DNA of 64,000 bases from Camellia lanceoleosa (Eukaryota; Streptophyta; Magnoliopsida; Ericales; Theaceae): assembly GCA_025200525.1 (NCBI GenBank), contig CM045760.1, positions 44,039,932 to 44,103,931 of the forward strand, read 5' to 3'. Shown piece by piece: positions 43,175-56,000 of this stretch. The translations under genes and the position numbers were made by a program. Each line of letters begins with the position of its first letter. Position 1 is the first letter of the stretch. The notes beneath the pieces were generated by a model. The model was given only the letters and a program-made list of their open reading frames with translations, was not told the DNA's origin and ran no database searches.

Positions 43175-43669
43175 GACACCTGGACAACACTAATCGACAT
43201 CACACCAATGGCTGGCCGTGCATCAGTGAGGCCCGACCGGGTCCTGGTGTTGGCCCAGTGCAAGTCTGCTGCAGTGAAGCCTGGCCTTTGTATGGATAAA
43301 TTGCAATTGTACTTTTGAGTTTTGTTTTGCTTGTATCAAGTCTTTGTCAGCTTTTTCGAGTTGTTTTCATTTTATTTTCCGTTATTGAGTTGTATTTTGT
43401 GTTTTGATCGGTTGTAAGTTATTATTTGGTTCATGAATCAATCCGAGAGCAAAGCATTTATTGTTCCGACAAATGCAAAGATCATAGTGTACAAAGAAGC
43501 CATTCAACAAAACTTTCTTTTCATAATTGTTAGGCCCAACTCCGATCATTGTTTTATACAACCAAATAAAAGAAAGCTTTTGAAAAATAAAAGGACAATC
43601 CGAAGCTAGTTTTATAACTACATAACAAAATGAAAACAAAATCAAAGTAAAATGAAGTCAGCATCGCCG

Positions 43670-46232
43670 TCAATAGCCCATCATCGCTCTCTTCCTCCTT
43701 GGTTGTGGAAGAGGTGTATCACTAGGGCTGTTCGACTGCAAGTCCATCTCCTCTCCCTCATCCTCTGGGGTCGTGGACCCATCAAAAGACTTTTCGGAAG
43801 GCCAGCGCTGCCTCACTCGACCTCTCCCCATATTAGCGCCTCCTTGGCCTCTCACTGGGCCCCGTTTCCGCCTACTAGCTGCGAAAGGTCCTATAGGCAC
43901 TGCTGGCACCATCTTAAGCTGAAAAGGATATCAGATATCAAATAGAGTGACCCGGAGTGCACAGCATGGTAATGACAGTAAGCTACACACAGAATGTACT
44001 TCAACCCCATGGGTGATTAAGGCAGTCTACCTCCTCCGTACCATGATGAGTAGTCGATCGTTCGTCTGAAAGAGCTCGTCACCGTATGCCCGAGGAATCT
44101 ATAAAACAAGGGAAACTGAGAAATAGATATCAGTAATTGAACAATAAATAGTAATGGCTGAGAATAAGCTAAAATGCAACATGGACTAGCATGAAAAGAA
44201 AGTTTACTTGCTCAATGCCAGGGGCAATCACAAGTCTGTGGTCCCTCTCCTCGATGGGCTCGAGCGGGATCTGCTGAATCACTCCGTCTGGGTGCATGTA
44301 CATAATCTCAGTAGGGAGCACATGCAATCTAGAAATGGGGGTAGCGGCAGGCGCACCTCTAATAGACGCATCACCAACCCCAGTAGCAGGAGTAGTAGAA
44401 ACCTCTAACATAGCTCGAACCACGCCCAGGGTAAAAGGGGTCATCACCCGAGTGCGCAAGAAAGTCATGAAGTCGCTGGGCTCATAGTGACGATTGCCAT
44501 CCTCACCTATTATCAAGGGGTCCAGATCAGGACCATCCTGTAAATCATCTACGACCCTCATGCTGGCAGGAGGAGGATGTGGAACATTAGGGTCAGCTAC
44601 GCCCTGAGTCTGGCGGATAAATCTCTTCCCCAAGTAGTATGCTTAGCCAAAAGGGCCCTCAAACAGGATCCTCAGTGTGAAAGCATGCCAAGCAGCGGTA
44701 TAGCTTGCCCTCGACATGTGGGGAATGCCTGCCCAAGGGTGCTAGTCGACCTGAGGAAATCGACTGATGTCGAGAATCGGTGTAGTGTCGAATGGCGATC
44801 TGATGTCGAGAATCGATCAAATGTCCGAAAATCGGTCTGATGTCGAGTGGCAGTGTGGTGAGAAAATCAGTGCAATGTCAGAAGTCAGTGCAATGTGAGA
44901 ATGGTAATGTGGTACAGTACAACAGTACAACAGTATAAGAATGATCATATAATGTGAGAAACAGTGCAATACCTGATCTGCTGTAATAGTGTCGAAGAAA
45001 CGGCACAAATATGGAAAGTTGCGATCCACAAGGCGACACCGCTCGAATCGTGAGTTGTAGTACCGAGAGCGTGGTACGAACAACTCGATCGGCCTCACTA
45101 GAATTGGACCCAATGAAGTAAAGTAGATGTAGACCCAAAGTTGCAAATCAAAGACAGATAGATGGCATGAGAAAACAAATCAAATGAGCATGAAATGCAA
45201 CAGTGCATCAGGAAAGGTGAGTGTAGGATGTACCTCCCAAACCCTTCAGTAGCCGCCAAGTGAATCCGCCTTGCGGCAGGAAACGGAGCTCATATAGCAG
45301 TATAGGGTGGCTAAACCTACGCTATCCCAATTGTAATTTGCTACCCGAAGAAAATGTACCAGCGCTCCGAGAATATATAATCCCACGGTATTTTCCCTAT
45401 TTGCAAATAGGGTAGTACCGAGAAGATATATGAGGAAGCTGTGAGTATATTGAGCAACCTCATCTACAGTAATCGGCTGTGTGCCGAAGAAATGGTCATA
45501 AAACCAACTATAGCACACTATCCCATGGCTAGTAGTGTCCGGAATCGCCTCGAGAAACTGGAGCTGTGCATCTCTCCACTGAGTCATATCTGGATCAAAA
45601 GAGACCGGGCTGCCGACCCCAATCTACAGACTGATCAACATCGAGAAATCATATGAGGTCAGTGTCATCTCCCCGGTAGAAGAGAGTGAAATGAGCTGGT
45701 GGTGTCCCACCATCTCTCTACTAGGGCCCCATAAAGCAAAGACTCAGCCCTCATCTTTACGAGTCCAGAGAAAAAGGGCCCAAAGCCAACAGCATTTACC
45801 AAAGTGGAGACCTCCGTGGAGAGCCGCTCGTACCAACGCCAAGGGCAAGAGATAGAGCCGTAGCCGCCTACTCTCATGGCGATCACCTATCAATTGAGAG
45901 TTTTATCAGTGTAGCATGGGCAAGTGATTTGTTCATCAAGTTTAACATTTCAACATGTCTGTAAAGTAAAATGCAAAGCAAAATAGGGGAGGAGTTGTTT
46001 ACCATGGAAGTGTTGGCAGAGATATGCTCCATGGGCTCTCGCAGTAAAAACCCTCGAATCTCAGGATGCCGCCAGGAGGTGGCACATGTGTACGTGGCCA
46101 GTATGTGGCCGCATCAAAAGGCCTCTCGGTAAGAGGGAGTAATGCAGTGGCTTCCTCTGCCTCTATAAATGCGCCAAGGGTAGCGCCAACACCTATAGCA
46201 GGCTCTGGAATGGGAACCTCGTCACTAGCCAT
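43670..46232 (-). pseudogene. antisense plant mobile domain (MAIN-like) gene, decayed
   Basis: On the strand opposite the element's LTR, coding blocks lie in order. First is MASDEVPIPEP at 46232. Next is VGGYGSISCPWRWYERLS and ALVERWWDTTSSFHSLLPG at 45886-45665. A one-base frameshift then leads to GEMTLTSYDFSMLISL and a TAG. Then come AQYTHSFLIYLLGTTLFANR and YNWDSVGLATLYCYMSSVSC (45587-45246), LQLWVYIYFTSLGPI (from 45150), GKRFIRQTQGVADPN (44633-44169), and a basic tail RRKRGPVRGQGG (43912-43670). WW(D/E)TT..FH, GEMT.T and YLLG.TLF are PMD signatures, and GT-AG-like gaps suggest introns (donor GTAAAC near 46010; acceptor GATAG near 45896). PMD proteins occur in host silencing factors and in transposons. 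Frameshift and stop mark this copy as dead. Confidence 0.68.
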
Positions 46233-46266
46233 GAAAAAAGTGAAGAAAAGTGAAGGAGATGAGTAA

Positions 46267-47329
46267 AAGTAGGTGAAATCCTAGAGTTTCAAACCCTAAG
46301 AGAGAGAAAATGAAGAGGGGATGAAAAAAATCAAGAGAGAATAAGACAAAATTGGGAAAAAATGTGAGGAAGTGAGAGAAAACAAAGAGAAAGCTCAAAC
46401 TTTAACCAAAAAATTTTTCAATCGGTTCAAAATCAAGAGGAAAACAAGTTGTTTTAGGAAATATTTGTGAGGGTTGTTGTGAAAAGTCAACAAAGAGAGG
46501 AAATCTAGAGAGAAGGGTGGTTTAGAGAGAAGGAGGAGGGTTTTTCGACCTAGAGTGAGATAAAAAATGAGTGTTTTGTGTGTTTTAAGAGCCATGGGTG
46601 TGGCTTTTGACCAAATTGTCCCTTGTCGCTATCGAAGGCTGGCCGGCTCTTTCGACACCCAGTCGTGCATCACTGAGGCCCGGCAGGCCTTCGGTGATTT
46701 AATTTTGTTTTTTTGTTGTTGTTTTGTTTGTTAGTTTGTTTGTTTTTTTTTATGTGTTTTTATTTTTTTTATTATTATTTTGTTTTGTTTTGTTTTGTGC
46801 ATTGCCAATACGTTTGGGTGTATACTTAGATTGCTAATTTATGATCTGTGCATTGCTAATCTATTTTTATTTCACCATTATTTTAATTTCTGAGTTTTGG
46901 TCTCAGATTTTAATTTTGAGTTTTAATTTCTGTTTTGATTCTTGAGTTTGCTTAAGTGTTAGTTTTGGTTTGACTCGAATCAGGAGTTGTATGTCAACAA
47001 AAAGGAGGAAAATATATATATATATATATATAATAGAAACATAAAGAACAAGTGCAAAAATTATATAAAGAGTGAAAAAAAAGATAGAGAAAAGAAAAGT
47101 TGTTGTTATTATTGTGTGAGCTCATTTGTTTCGTTTGAAGTTTGATTGTTTGAACTGTATTTGTTCAAATGTGTTTGGACTGAATCATGATTCACTTCAT
47201 TTCATCGTTTCTTATCAGACGATATTATATGTTTGGCTCATTCAGAGGAGTTCCAGCTAAAATCATTCGTGCCTTTCGAATCATATCTTTTTATTCTCCT
47301 TCCTCTCGCGTGTAACGCGTTAGAATAAA
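46267..47329. other. T-rich non-coding part of Tat element 2
   Basis: It contains purine-rich leader-like sequence up to 46600, a (TTTG)n-like T-rich stretch at 46705-46800 and a (TA)n run at 47012-47031. No coding frame is supported. The ORF at 46395-46595 is low-complexity. Confidence 0.4.
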
Positions 47330-47910
47330 CCCTTCAGTTACCGTTCTTCGGTTAAACATTTGGGTGCATTCTGGTGTTCACACCCTCCTTGTTTTCTTCC
47401 GCATGCAACGTGTTAGGATCTTGTTTGACATCTTGGTGCGCTCGATGATTTTGTTACTCCTTTTGGTTAAAACCATTTGGGTGTATCCCGGTGTTTACAC
47501 CACTCCTTTTGGTTAAAAGCATTTGGGTGCGTGCCAGTGTTTACACCACTCCTTTTGGTTAAAAGTATTTGGGTGTGTGCCAGTGTTTACACCACTCCTT
47601 TTGGTTAAAAGCATTTGGGTTCGTCTCGGTGTTTACACCACTCCTCTTGGTTAAAAGCACTTGGGTGCGTCCCGGTGTTTACACCACTCCTTTTGGTTAA
47701 AAGCATTTGGGTGCGTCCCGGTGTTTATACCATTCCTCTTGGTTAAGAGCATTCGGGTGTGTCCCGGTGTTTACACCACCTTTTCCCCTCGCGCGTGAGA
47801 CGCATTGGGATTGTTTGTTTTGGTTAAGAGCATTCGGGTGTGTCTCGGAGTTCAAACCTCCCTCCGATTAAAACACATTTGGGTGTGTCCCAGTGTTCAC
47901 GCCGCCCTTT
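47330..47910 (+). repeat. 46-bp minisatellite in the 3' region of Tat element 2
   Basis: The phrase TTTTGGTTAAAAGCATTTGGG or its variant starts at 47461, 47507, 47553, 47599, 47645, 47691 and 47737, an exact 46-bp period. Each unit includes the near-palindrome CGGTGTTTACACC. Degenerate units extend the array to about 47330 and 47910. Tandem repeats in the 3' region are a known property of Tat-lineage elements and a source of satellite DNA. Confidence 0.9.
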
Positions 47911-48239
47911 TCTTTCTCTTCTGTGCAACACATTAGGGTTTAGGTTGAGACCTTGGATGTGCCTGATGGTCGCTCTTCGCTTTTCCTTCGCGTCACGTAG
48001 TTAAGTTTGCATAATTTTCTTACTTCCTTTCTGCATGAAAGATGGTTTGATTTGTAATTTCCACGTGTGCCGTGTTTACTTACTTTTGTCCTTAAGGTTG
48101 ATATACCTTGTTTCGGGCTGGTTAAATATGGCATTTTCATTGAATTGCATTTTCATTTAAATGTTTCATTGTACAGCCTCATGGTATGATCATAAGTTAT
48201 GTTCTTGCATTATGCATATCGCTTGCATCTTGCCTGAAA

Positions 48240-48416
48240 ACTACGCTGGTTTGATTCCTTGCAAAGGGATACGTAGGTAGCCTGAGGGCGTAACCATTTT
48301 AGCTTATGTCTTGCTTTCTTGTCCAAGTTTTGCGGCCTTGTCAAAATGGGTCGTCTCTGGGCTTTGACATTTACTCCCGTCATTTTATAACTTCAAGCAC
48401 TGTCAAAGACGGCAAC
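48240..48416 (+). other. 3' untranslated end and PPT-like site of Tat element 2
   Basis: TTGCAAAGGGATACGTAGG at 48259 and CTGTCAAAGACGGCAAC just before the LTR at 48417. The latter looks like a mutated 'CAAAGAGGGGCAAC' polypurine tract. It supports the LTR that follows being a 3' LTR. Confidence 0.5.
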
Positions 48417-48778
48417 TGTAGACACCCCATTTTTGACTGCCTGCAAGACTCAAACGATTGGTTCAATGCACTCAATGATGAAAGTTGGTTTTTGAATTCG
48501 CAGCGATTCGGAATCAATCAGGCTTCCGAAATGACCTCGCATCTTCCTTATTCACCTTGTTTAAACCCTTGGGTTTCATTTATGGACCATTTCTCACCCT
48601 TAGCTGAGTTTGAACCAAAAATACAAGGGAGGCCATCAAGGCCCGGCCGTGCATCCGTGATTGCCGGCTGTGGCTATGAATGGTCGGCGGGCCTTCGATG
48701 GCAATAAATACTGTTTTGGGCGGGAGGCCGCCAGCTGTCCATTTTTGAAGATATTTGTCACATTTTCAGCTCAAATTC

Positions 48779-48785
48779 TATAAAA
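48779..48785 (+). promoter_or_regulatory. TATA box of LTR-B
   Basis: TATAAAA in context AATTCTATAAAACCG, about 360 bp into the LTR. It is followed by a purine-rich leader. Confidence 0.5.
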
Positions 48786-51700
48786 CCGAAGCTCTGGGAT
48801 TGTTTTGAGGGTTGAACAAATATCTAGAAGAGAGATATACATCGTGAGAGCCTTGACTCCTCCTTCTTCCATTGCAAGGCATCCTTTGAGCTAACTAGTT
48901 TGCTTACACCACCTATACACATCATATACAACCTTGTTTGATCATCCTAAAGCCTTGGTTGATCTTGAGGAAGTGTATTTCAAGTTTGAGAGTGCATTGA
49001 AATTTAATTGGAAACTCTAAGAACAAGCTAGCTTCTTGAAAGGTATAAGCGTGCTTTCTCTTTCCTTGCTTTCATTTCAGTTCTTTACTCCATCATTCTT
49101 GTTGTTTTGGTTGTTTTTGAGCTTGTTTTAAGTGTTGGAGTTGAGTTTGAAGGGTTACCAAAATGGTAGAATGAGCTTGCTCTATCTACACCTTTATTTC
49201 ATAACCTAAACTCTTCTCCTTTTCATTCTTTTTCTTTGGTATCCATACTGATTTTCAGAGGTTTAAAAGGGCTAAAAATCATGCTTTGAAGCTCCAAAAT
49301 GGAGGGATTAGCCACCCCTCCTTATTCTTGTTTGTTAGGTTCAATTCTTATATTTATTGCCTAGCTTTCCACCATCTTTTCATGCATGTTTCACCTCTGA
49401 TTTGCTTGTATTTGGGACTTTTTTAAGGTTGTCTAAGCTTTTCCATTTAGTTCATACCTTGTTAGATACATTTGAGGCTACATAGTTGGCATACTTTTGC
49501 TTAACATGCTTTCTCGGTTCATTTCACATGCTTTGAGGCTGAAATTTGCTAATCAATCAATTAATCCATATCTTTATTCATGAGAATGGTTTCAACCAAT
49601 TGAGGTTACTCAAGGCATGTAAAGGAGATCAACACTTAATGGCCTAATCTCTTCGGGGATTCATCGTCAACGGTGTAGTCTCCTTCTCATGTTTTAGAAG
49701 GACCTCTTGTTTGACGTCACTTCTCGGTTAGAGGACTTTAAACATCACCATGGACAAATGGACTAATGAATGGCAAAGCCTAAAATAATTGGTTTAAAAC
49801 TTGAATCAACACACTTAAAGAAAATGCCTAGAAAAGCTTGAACTTGGCCAAACGTCATGCCAAGTTCCTTGTGTGAAGGGTTATTAAACACCAATCCATG
49901 GTGTTCTTGATGTCCTTGAAGTGTCTCAACTTCCTTTCTGAGTTCATTCCATGACAAAAAGGGAAGGGTGGTATTTTGCATTACATTTGTTGATTTTTGG
50001 TCCAAAATGACATCTGAGATCATCAAGCGATCGTATCGCTCATTGATGGTTTTAGAGTCAATCCCAACCTTCTCTTGAGGCTTTTCTATGACAGAGAATA
50101 AAGGAAGGACAAACAGAGCTTGAAAATGCTCTATCTGCACTGATTTCACCTCAGAGCACAAAAATAGAGTTTGCACCAAATCAATGCACTGCCGGCCCTC
50201 TGTAGGTCCGGATGACCCTTGGTGTGTGGCCAACAGTGCAGTTTTACAGAAACAGAGACAGTGGCTGAAGGTGAAACAGAGACAGTCTGGGACAGATAGA
50301 GCAGCTTTGAGGCGATATGCATGTAACCTCCATCCATCTTCCTTGGTGCTCATATCGAATGCATTTGATTTTTTAATTGTTTCATTAGTATAATGAATTG
50401 TGTTGTAACATTTGATTAGTCTAATTAGTCATAGCTAATTAGTTGATGTTGTAATATTTAATTATCTTAGCCTAATTTACTTTCATTAGCTTAGATAGTT
50501 AGTATTCATTTCAAGTGTTGTAATAAATTAGTTAATTAGTTTAGCTATTTATTCAAGTTTTGTAATAATTAGTTAGCTTAATTAGCGTAGCTAGTTAACC
50601 CTTATTCATTCGAATCCTTCTTCGCGGGGGCATAATGTTGTAATAAGTGTGCGTACGCGTGTGTATGTCTTCCAACCCCACGTCTTTCTCCATTTTATTT
50701 AATCGCTTTTGATGATTAGATTAGGGATCATATTTCGATTAGCATATTGCATGCTTGCATACATTCATCTTGTCTTGCATGCACCGAGGCTCGGTGCATC
50801 ATTCAAATTGCATTGTCGTTTCAATACTTATTTGAATACGTGTTTAATTGCATGTTATCAAATTGATCCATATGCCATATTAGTAGCCGAGCCTATTAAT
50901 TGCATTATTGCATGGGTTGTATTAGACATCCTGTATAGTTAGGATCATATATCTTTCTAAGTAGTTTCTATTTTGGCTTGGAGTGATAGGTAAGTTTTTA
51001 CACTTTAGCAAACTTGCATAAGTGTGAATATTGCCATGATTAGCATACTTTCCATGAGGTTATGTGCTTAAATGCTAAACAGCATGAATGCCTATGGATG
51101 AAGGCTTGTTGTTTGAATTAGAACGATTCAATGAATATGCGTTTGAAGCCCACTTTGTTGAGTGGTAAATCATGCTTTAAGCCCACTATGTTTGGTGGCA
51201 AAACCGCATCTTTAAGCCCACTTGAGGTGGCAAATTCAAACTGTTTCGCAAACAAACATGAGTTGAATTGTTCCAAATTGAGCAAACTAGTCTTTACTTG
51301 CTTGTGCGCGTCACATAGTAAAGTTAGTTTAATAACCGGAACAAGAGCACATAATGTTTGTAAAAAAATTATATCATAATTAGTAGAGGCCGATCTTTGA
51401 TTGGGCGAGCAGGGGGTGCTCATTTCATGACCTTCCCCTCTCGTACCCAAGTTCCCGAGTCGAGACAACTTTGGTGATGACGGACACGTGGCCTTCGGCA
51501 CGAGTCAAGGTTTCCTAAATTTTCCTGAAATAAAAATATTTAGGTGGCGACTTTGTATCTAGCAAAGCAGTCCAATTTTGGTATTATTTGATTTAAAATC
51601 GATTTTCTAAAAAGATTTGTCAGATTTGGACTTTTTGGTGTTTATCAGTTTCACATTGCACTTGTGTAATAACCCCGACCTCCGATTAATGCTAATCCAT

Positions 51701-52675
51701 GATTAGTTATGCTTAACAGTAATTTAAAAGGAATCCGAAATTAATTTGCATATGTATTGTATTATCTTTGCGTTTCTATCTGTTTGCCATAAAATGATTT
51801 GTTCATGTTCAGACTTCGAACTGCGAATTGAAAGCCTTATCGGCGCCCGATTTTGAAATTGATTAGTATTTCATACTAGTTAGAATATACATGATTTTAT
51901 GGTAGATTTAATTAAAATTTGATTTGATATGATTAAATTAGATTAAATAATATTAATTTACACTTGTTTGAGTTATTACAAGTTTGCCACTTAGTGGCTT
52001 GATTCTAGACAACCTTTATTTTGCTTTATTACATATTGGATGCATCATTTGTTCATCTTCTTGTGACCAAACTGAGAGAAGGAGAGTGTAGGAGAGAACA
52101 ACTTGATTTCAACTAGGATTTGGCTTGAAGTTAGGAGAATTGAAAAGAATTTGCATATTTGAGCTTCCATACCTAGAATTGTAGACCTAAGGTAGGGAGT
52201 TCATTCTTTTAATTATGAATTTAAGTTGTCCTTGCTAGATTCATGGTGAAATTGGTATTTAAAGTCTAGACTTAGCTCAAGGTGTTGTTTTGAGAGTCAA
52301 CCATGCATGCATGCATAAATTTCCTTGTTTTGAGTTTGAATTCTAAGATTCCTTCCACGCATGTGTTAATTTCACTCACATTATGGTCATTCAACCTGTT
52401 TTCCATCAAATTATCAAGTTTGATTATGTTTTGGAGGGTTTGAATTCAAAGAGGTTCTTGCATGTTGAATTAATAGCATATTCATAAAGTTCATGTTGAT
52501 TTTGCACAAATTGGGTTGCTCTTAGGCCATCATTTCTTGAAATGATTTTTAATACATGTTGTTTTATGAGTTATTATATGTTTCCTCAAATATTGGCCCG
52601 GAAAAATGAGTTTTGAAGGAAAGGTTGAGTTTCATGCTTGGAGGTCAATCTGGATTTTCCAGAAATTTGACCCAC

Positions 52676-52807
52676 GTTCGAGCGGGGACTTTCACGCTTG
52701 AGCGTGAAACCTGAGTACATGCACTTCCGCTCGAGCGGCGAGAGTCACGCTCGAGCGTGAAATGCGTATACCCAGAAGTTTGTGTGTTTTGAAGTCCGCT
52801 CGAGCGG
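52676..52807. repeat. CTCGAGCG palindrome array, left part of LTR-F
   Basis: Perfect palindromes CCGCTCGAGCGG (52727-52738 and 52796-52807) and TCACGCTCGAGCGTGA (52745-52760), with degenerate CGTTCGAGCG and CGCTTGAGCG before them. The array is cut by the nested insertion and continues at 57027. Confidence 0.85.
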
Positions 52808-52820
52808 GGGTCTGTGTCAC

Positions 52821-52989
52821 TGTGGACATCCCCGAACGTCCCGGGAGGAGAATTCCCCCCCGTTTTGTTCATTTGGGCTCACCACAGTTCAGGACTCAAT
52901 GCCACAGTCCTGTATCTAATCTCGCAGAGTGTAATGCATGACCGATGAATCGTCAAAGAGTCCAAATCCGGCAAATCGTTTTGGAAAAT

Positions 52990-53035
<46 letters not shown>

Positions 53036-56000
53036 TAAAGAAGTGCCAAACGTGGACTGCTTTGCCAGATGCAGAGTAGCCACCTAAATATTTATTTTGG
53101 GGGAATTTAGGAAACCCTGACTCATTGCCTAAGGCCACGTGTCCGTCATCACCAAAGTTGCCTCGGCTCGGGAACTTGGGTATGATTGGGGAAGGTCACT
53201 TCGTGAGCACCCCTGTTCGCCCCGATCAAAGATCGGCCTCTACTAACCATGATATCGAGTTTTGAAAACATTATGTACCCTTATTTTGGTTATTAGCCTA
53301 GAATTACTATGTGATGCACACATCATACAAATATAGACGGGATCATCTGAGTTGGAACAAAACATTTCATGTTTGTTTATTTGAAAAATGGTTTGAAATT
53401 TTGCTACTCGCAAGTAGGCTAAAACACGGGTTTCGATGGATTATTCCAACTCAAGCAACCCAACCTTCACCCACAAGCATTTAGACAGTTATATCACATA
53501 AGCAATTAGCCTCATGGCAAGCATGTTGTCATGTTAACACTCACACACATGCACGATGCTAAAGCATAAACACTCACAGTGTACTCCGAGCCAAAACAAG
53601 AAACTAGTTAATAATCATACATGATCTTAGTTCATGTTACCGATGGCTAATGTATCACATGCAAAATGCAACTAGAATAGGCTCGGCTAATCTAAGAATG
53701 GCATGTGAGATGCAACAATTTGATGCACGTATTTAAACTAGAATTGAAATACAATGCGATTAGCATGATGCGCCGAGCCGGATGCATGCAGTACAAATGA
53801 ATGATGTAAACATGCGAGCATAAGGTATGCGAATTGAAACATGGCCTAGAACTAACCAACAAAAGCAGGTAAGTAAAAGGGAAAAAGAAGTGGAGGTTGG
53901 AAGACATGCATCACACACGCACACTTATTACAACCTTGCCCTCTCTCGGAGGAACAGGAAGAATAGTACAAACCAAATAAATAATTAACTACTCTAAACT
54001 ACTCTAGCTAATTAATTATTACAGACCACTTAACTAGTTAAGCAAATTAACTAAGCTAATAAAGCGGTAAAGCAGCCTCGGGAAGAGGGATAAATGTACG
54101 CATGCTCGGCTCTGCCCGGAAATCCATCACCATGCTCATGCTGCCTCTATTTGCACTGCTTTTCTCCTATGAAGACTGCACAAGTCTCAAAATTTCTTCT
54201 GAACTACTCCCTGAGGGTTGTGGGCGGCCACCGACCAAAAAGGAGCACCACGAGCCATGGAATTATGGTCATCGACCAAAAATTGGATCACTGGCCTGAT
54301 TTTGGTGGCCGGTCGGCACTAAATGTGGTCGGTTGACCATCTCTTCCTGCAAAATGCTATGTTGCTGCAGCAGAGGACAGACTAGACATGGCAATGCATT
54401 TCAAAGCAATGTTTGCACCACCACCCTCCTTATCATGTTTGAGACTCAAAGGAGTATGGTTCTCGACCCTCGGGCCAGCAATCACTCATTTCAATGCATG
54501 ATGGCCCAAGGTGCCAAGTGTGCAACTCAATATGGAATGAAATGCACAAAACACACAAAGGGCCCTAACCTCTATCATGGTTGATCAAGAGGTGAGGAAT
54601 GCACACACTATGCAATGCAACCTAAGCAAGCAAGCAAACATGTAAATAGCTCAAGTGTGCAACAAATCTAATGCAACATGAGCATGTTAACATGCAAGAT
54701 GCAACATGGACATTCAAGCATGCAAACAAACATGTGACTTCATTCAATCATGTAGCAACATGTGAAGCAAACATGTAACAACATGTTAAGCAACATAAAA
54801 CCAAAAGAATGCATGCCAAATGCATTACCACTTAGACATGCAACAACATGTTAATAGGCCGAGTATGTAACAACATGCAAGGCAAGCATACAACAACATG
54901 CGGGAATGGTCTTAAACTAATATGGACAACTCTCAAATAAGCCCAAATTAGTGGCCAAAATGCTAAAGGAAAAGGGGTAAATGCGCATACACACATGCAT
55001 GCTAATGGACCCAACACTCAAGCATCAAAGGGCAACTTTTAAGTACACTTAAAAAGGAAGGAAAAACATGCAAATGTGACAACATTACATGCTCACGAAA
55101 TGGTGCTAAGAGTGATGCCAAATCGCATAAACAAGCCAAGCATGCATGATTAAGGCTTGGGGCTTAAGACTAGGCAAGGGAATTGAACCAATGCTACACA
55201 AAACAAAGGGGATATGGCAAGTATGACCCAAAACAGTCCTAAATCATGCTAAAGTGAGCCTAAAACATGCAATGACCAAAGCCAAATCAAGCTAAAACTA
55301 AGGGGCAAAATCACGAGGCATGCAAGGCCATCAAAGAGGTGTTACACTACACCTAACACAACCAAACATGGCATGATCTAAGCAACCAAAAACAGAGTTA
55401 TGGCATGTCAAAATGAGCCCAAAAACCTACTTAGATGGCATCCCAAAGACCTAAGCATGATGGCATACGCAATGACACATTCATGAGGCATAAGCTACTA
55501 ACTCTTTAAGATATTAAAGGAGCAATAAGTGCACGTTCATAAGCATGAAATATGGACTAAATTAACATTCTAAGTGATGCCAAACCACTAAAATGATCCA
55601 AATAGAGCATGCTAGCAACTTGGACACTCAAAGCTAACAAGCTAGATTACATGGCAGCTATAAAAAGCAAGTCATGGATGACCAAAACAATGAAAAAAAG
55701 AACTTAAGCATGCTATAACAAGGCTAAGAGCTTCATGAAGTCGGGCCAAAATCATGCTAAAAACACATGTTACAATATGATGCATGTTAAGGCCAAATCA
55801 TGGGATTACAAGACAAGTGTATGAGGCATACATGGCATGTCTAAACCAACTTAAAATAGTGCTATATCATGGCAAAAAAAAGCCTAATATATACTGAAAT
55901 GGAGCTAAAACAAGCTAGGCAAACATGCTATAACACAAGCCATTTATGCAAGCATCAAAGGCAACATGGAAAGGGGATGACCCTCTCCTATTTGGGACCT

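Noticed and set aside
47330..47910. CRISPR-like array
   Set aside because: Units are contiguous 46-bp tandem repeats with no variable spacers, in a plant retrotransposon.
49763..50353. 196-aa minus-strand frame in LTR-B
   Set aside because: It is inside an LTR, antisense, without known motifs; probably a chance frame, though its length is unusual.
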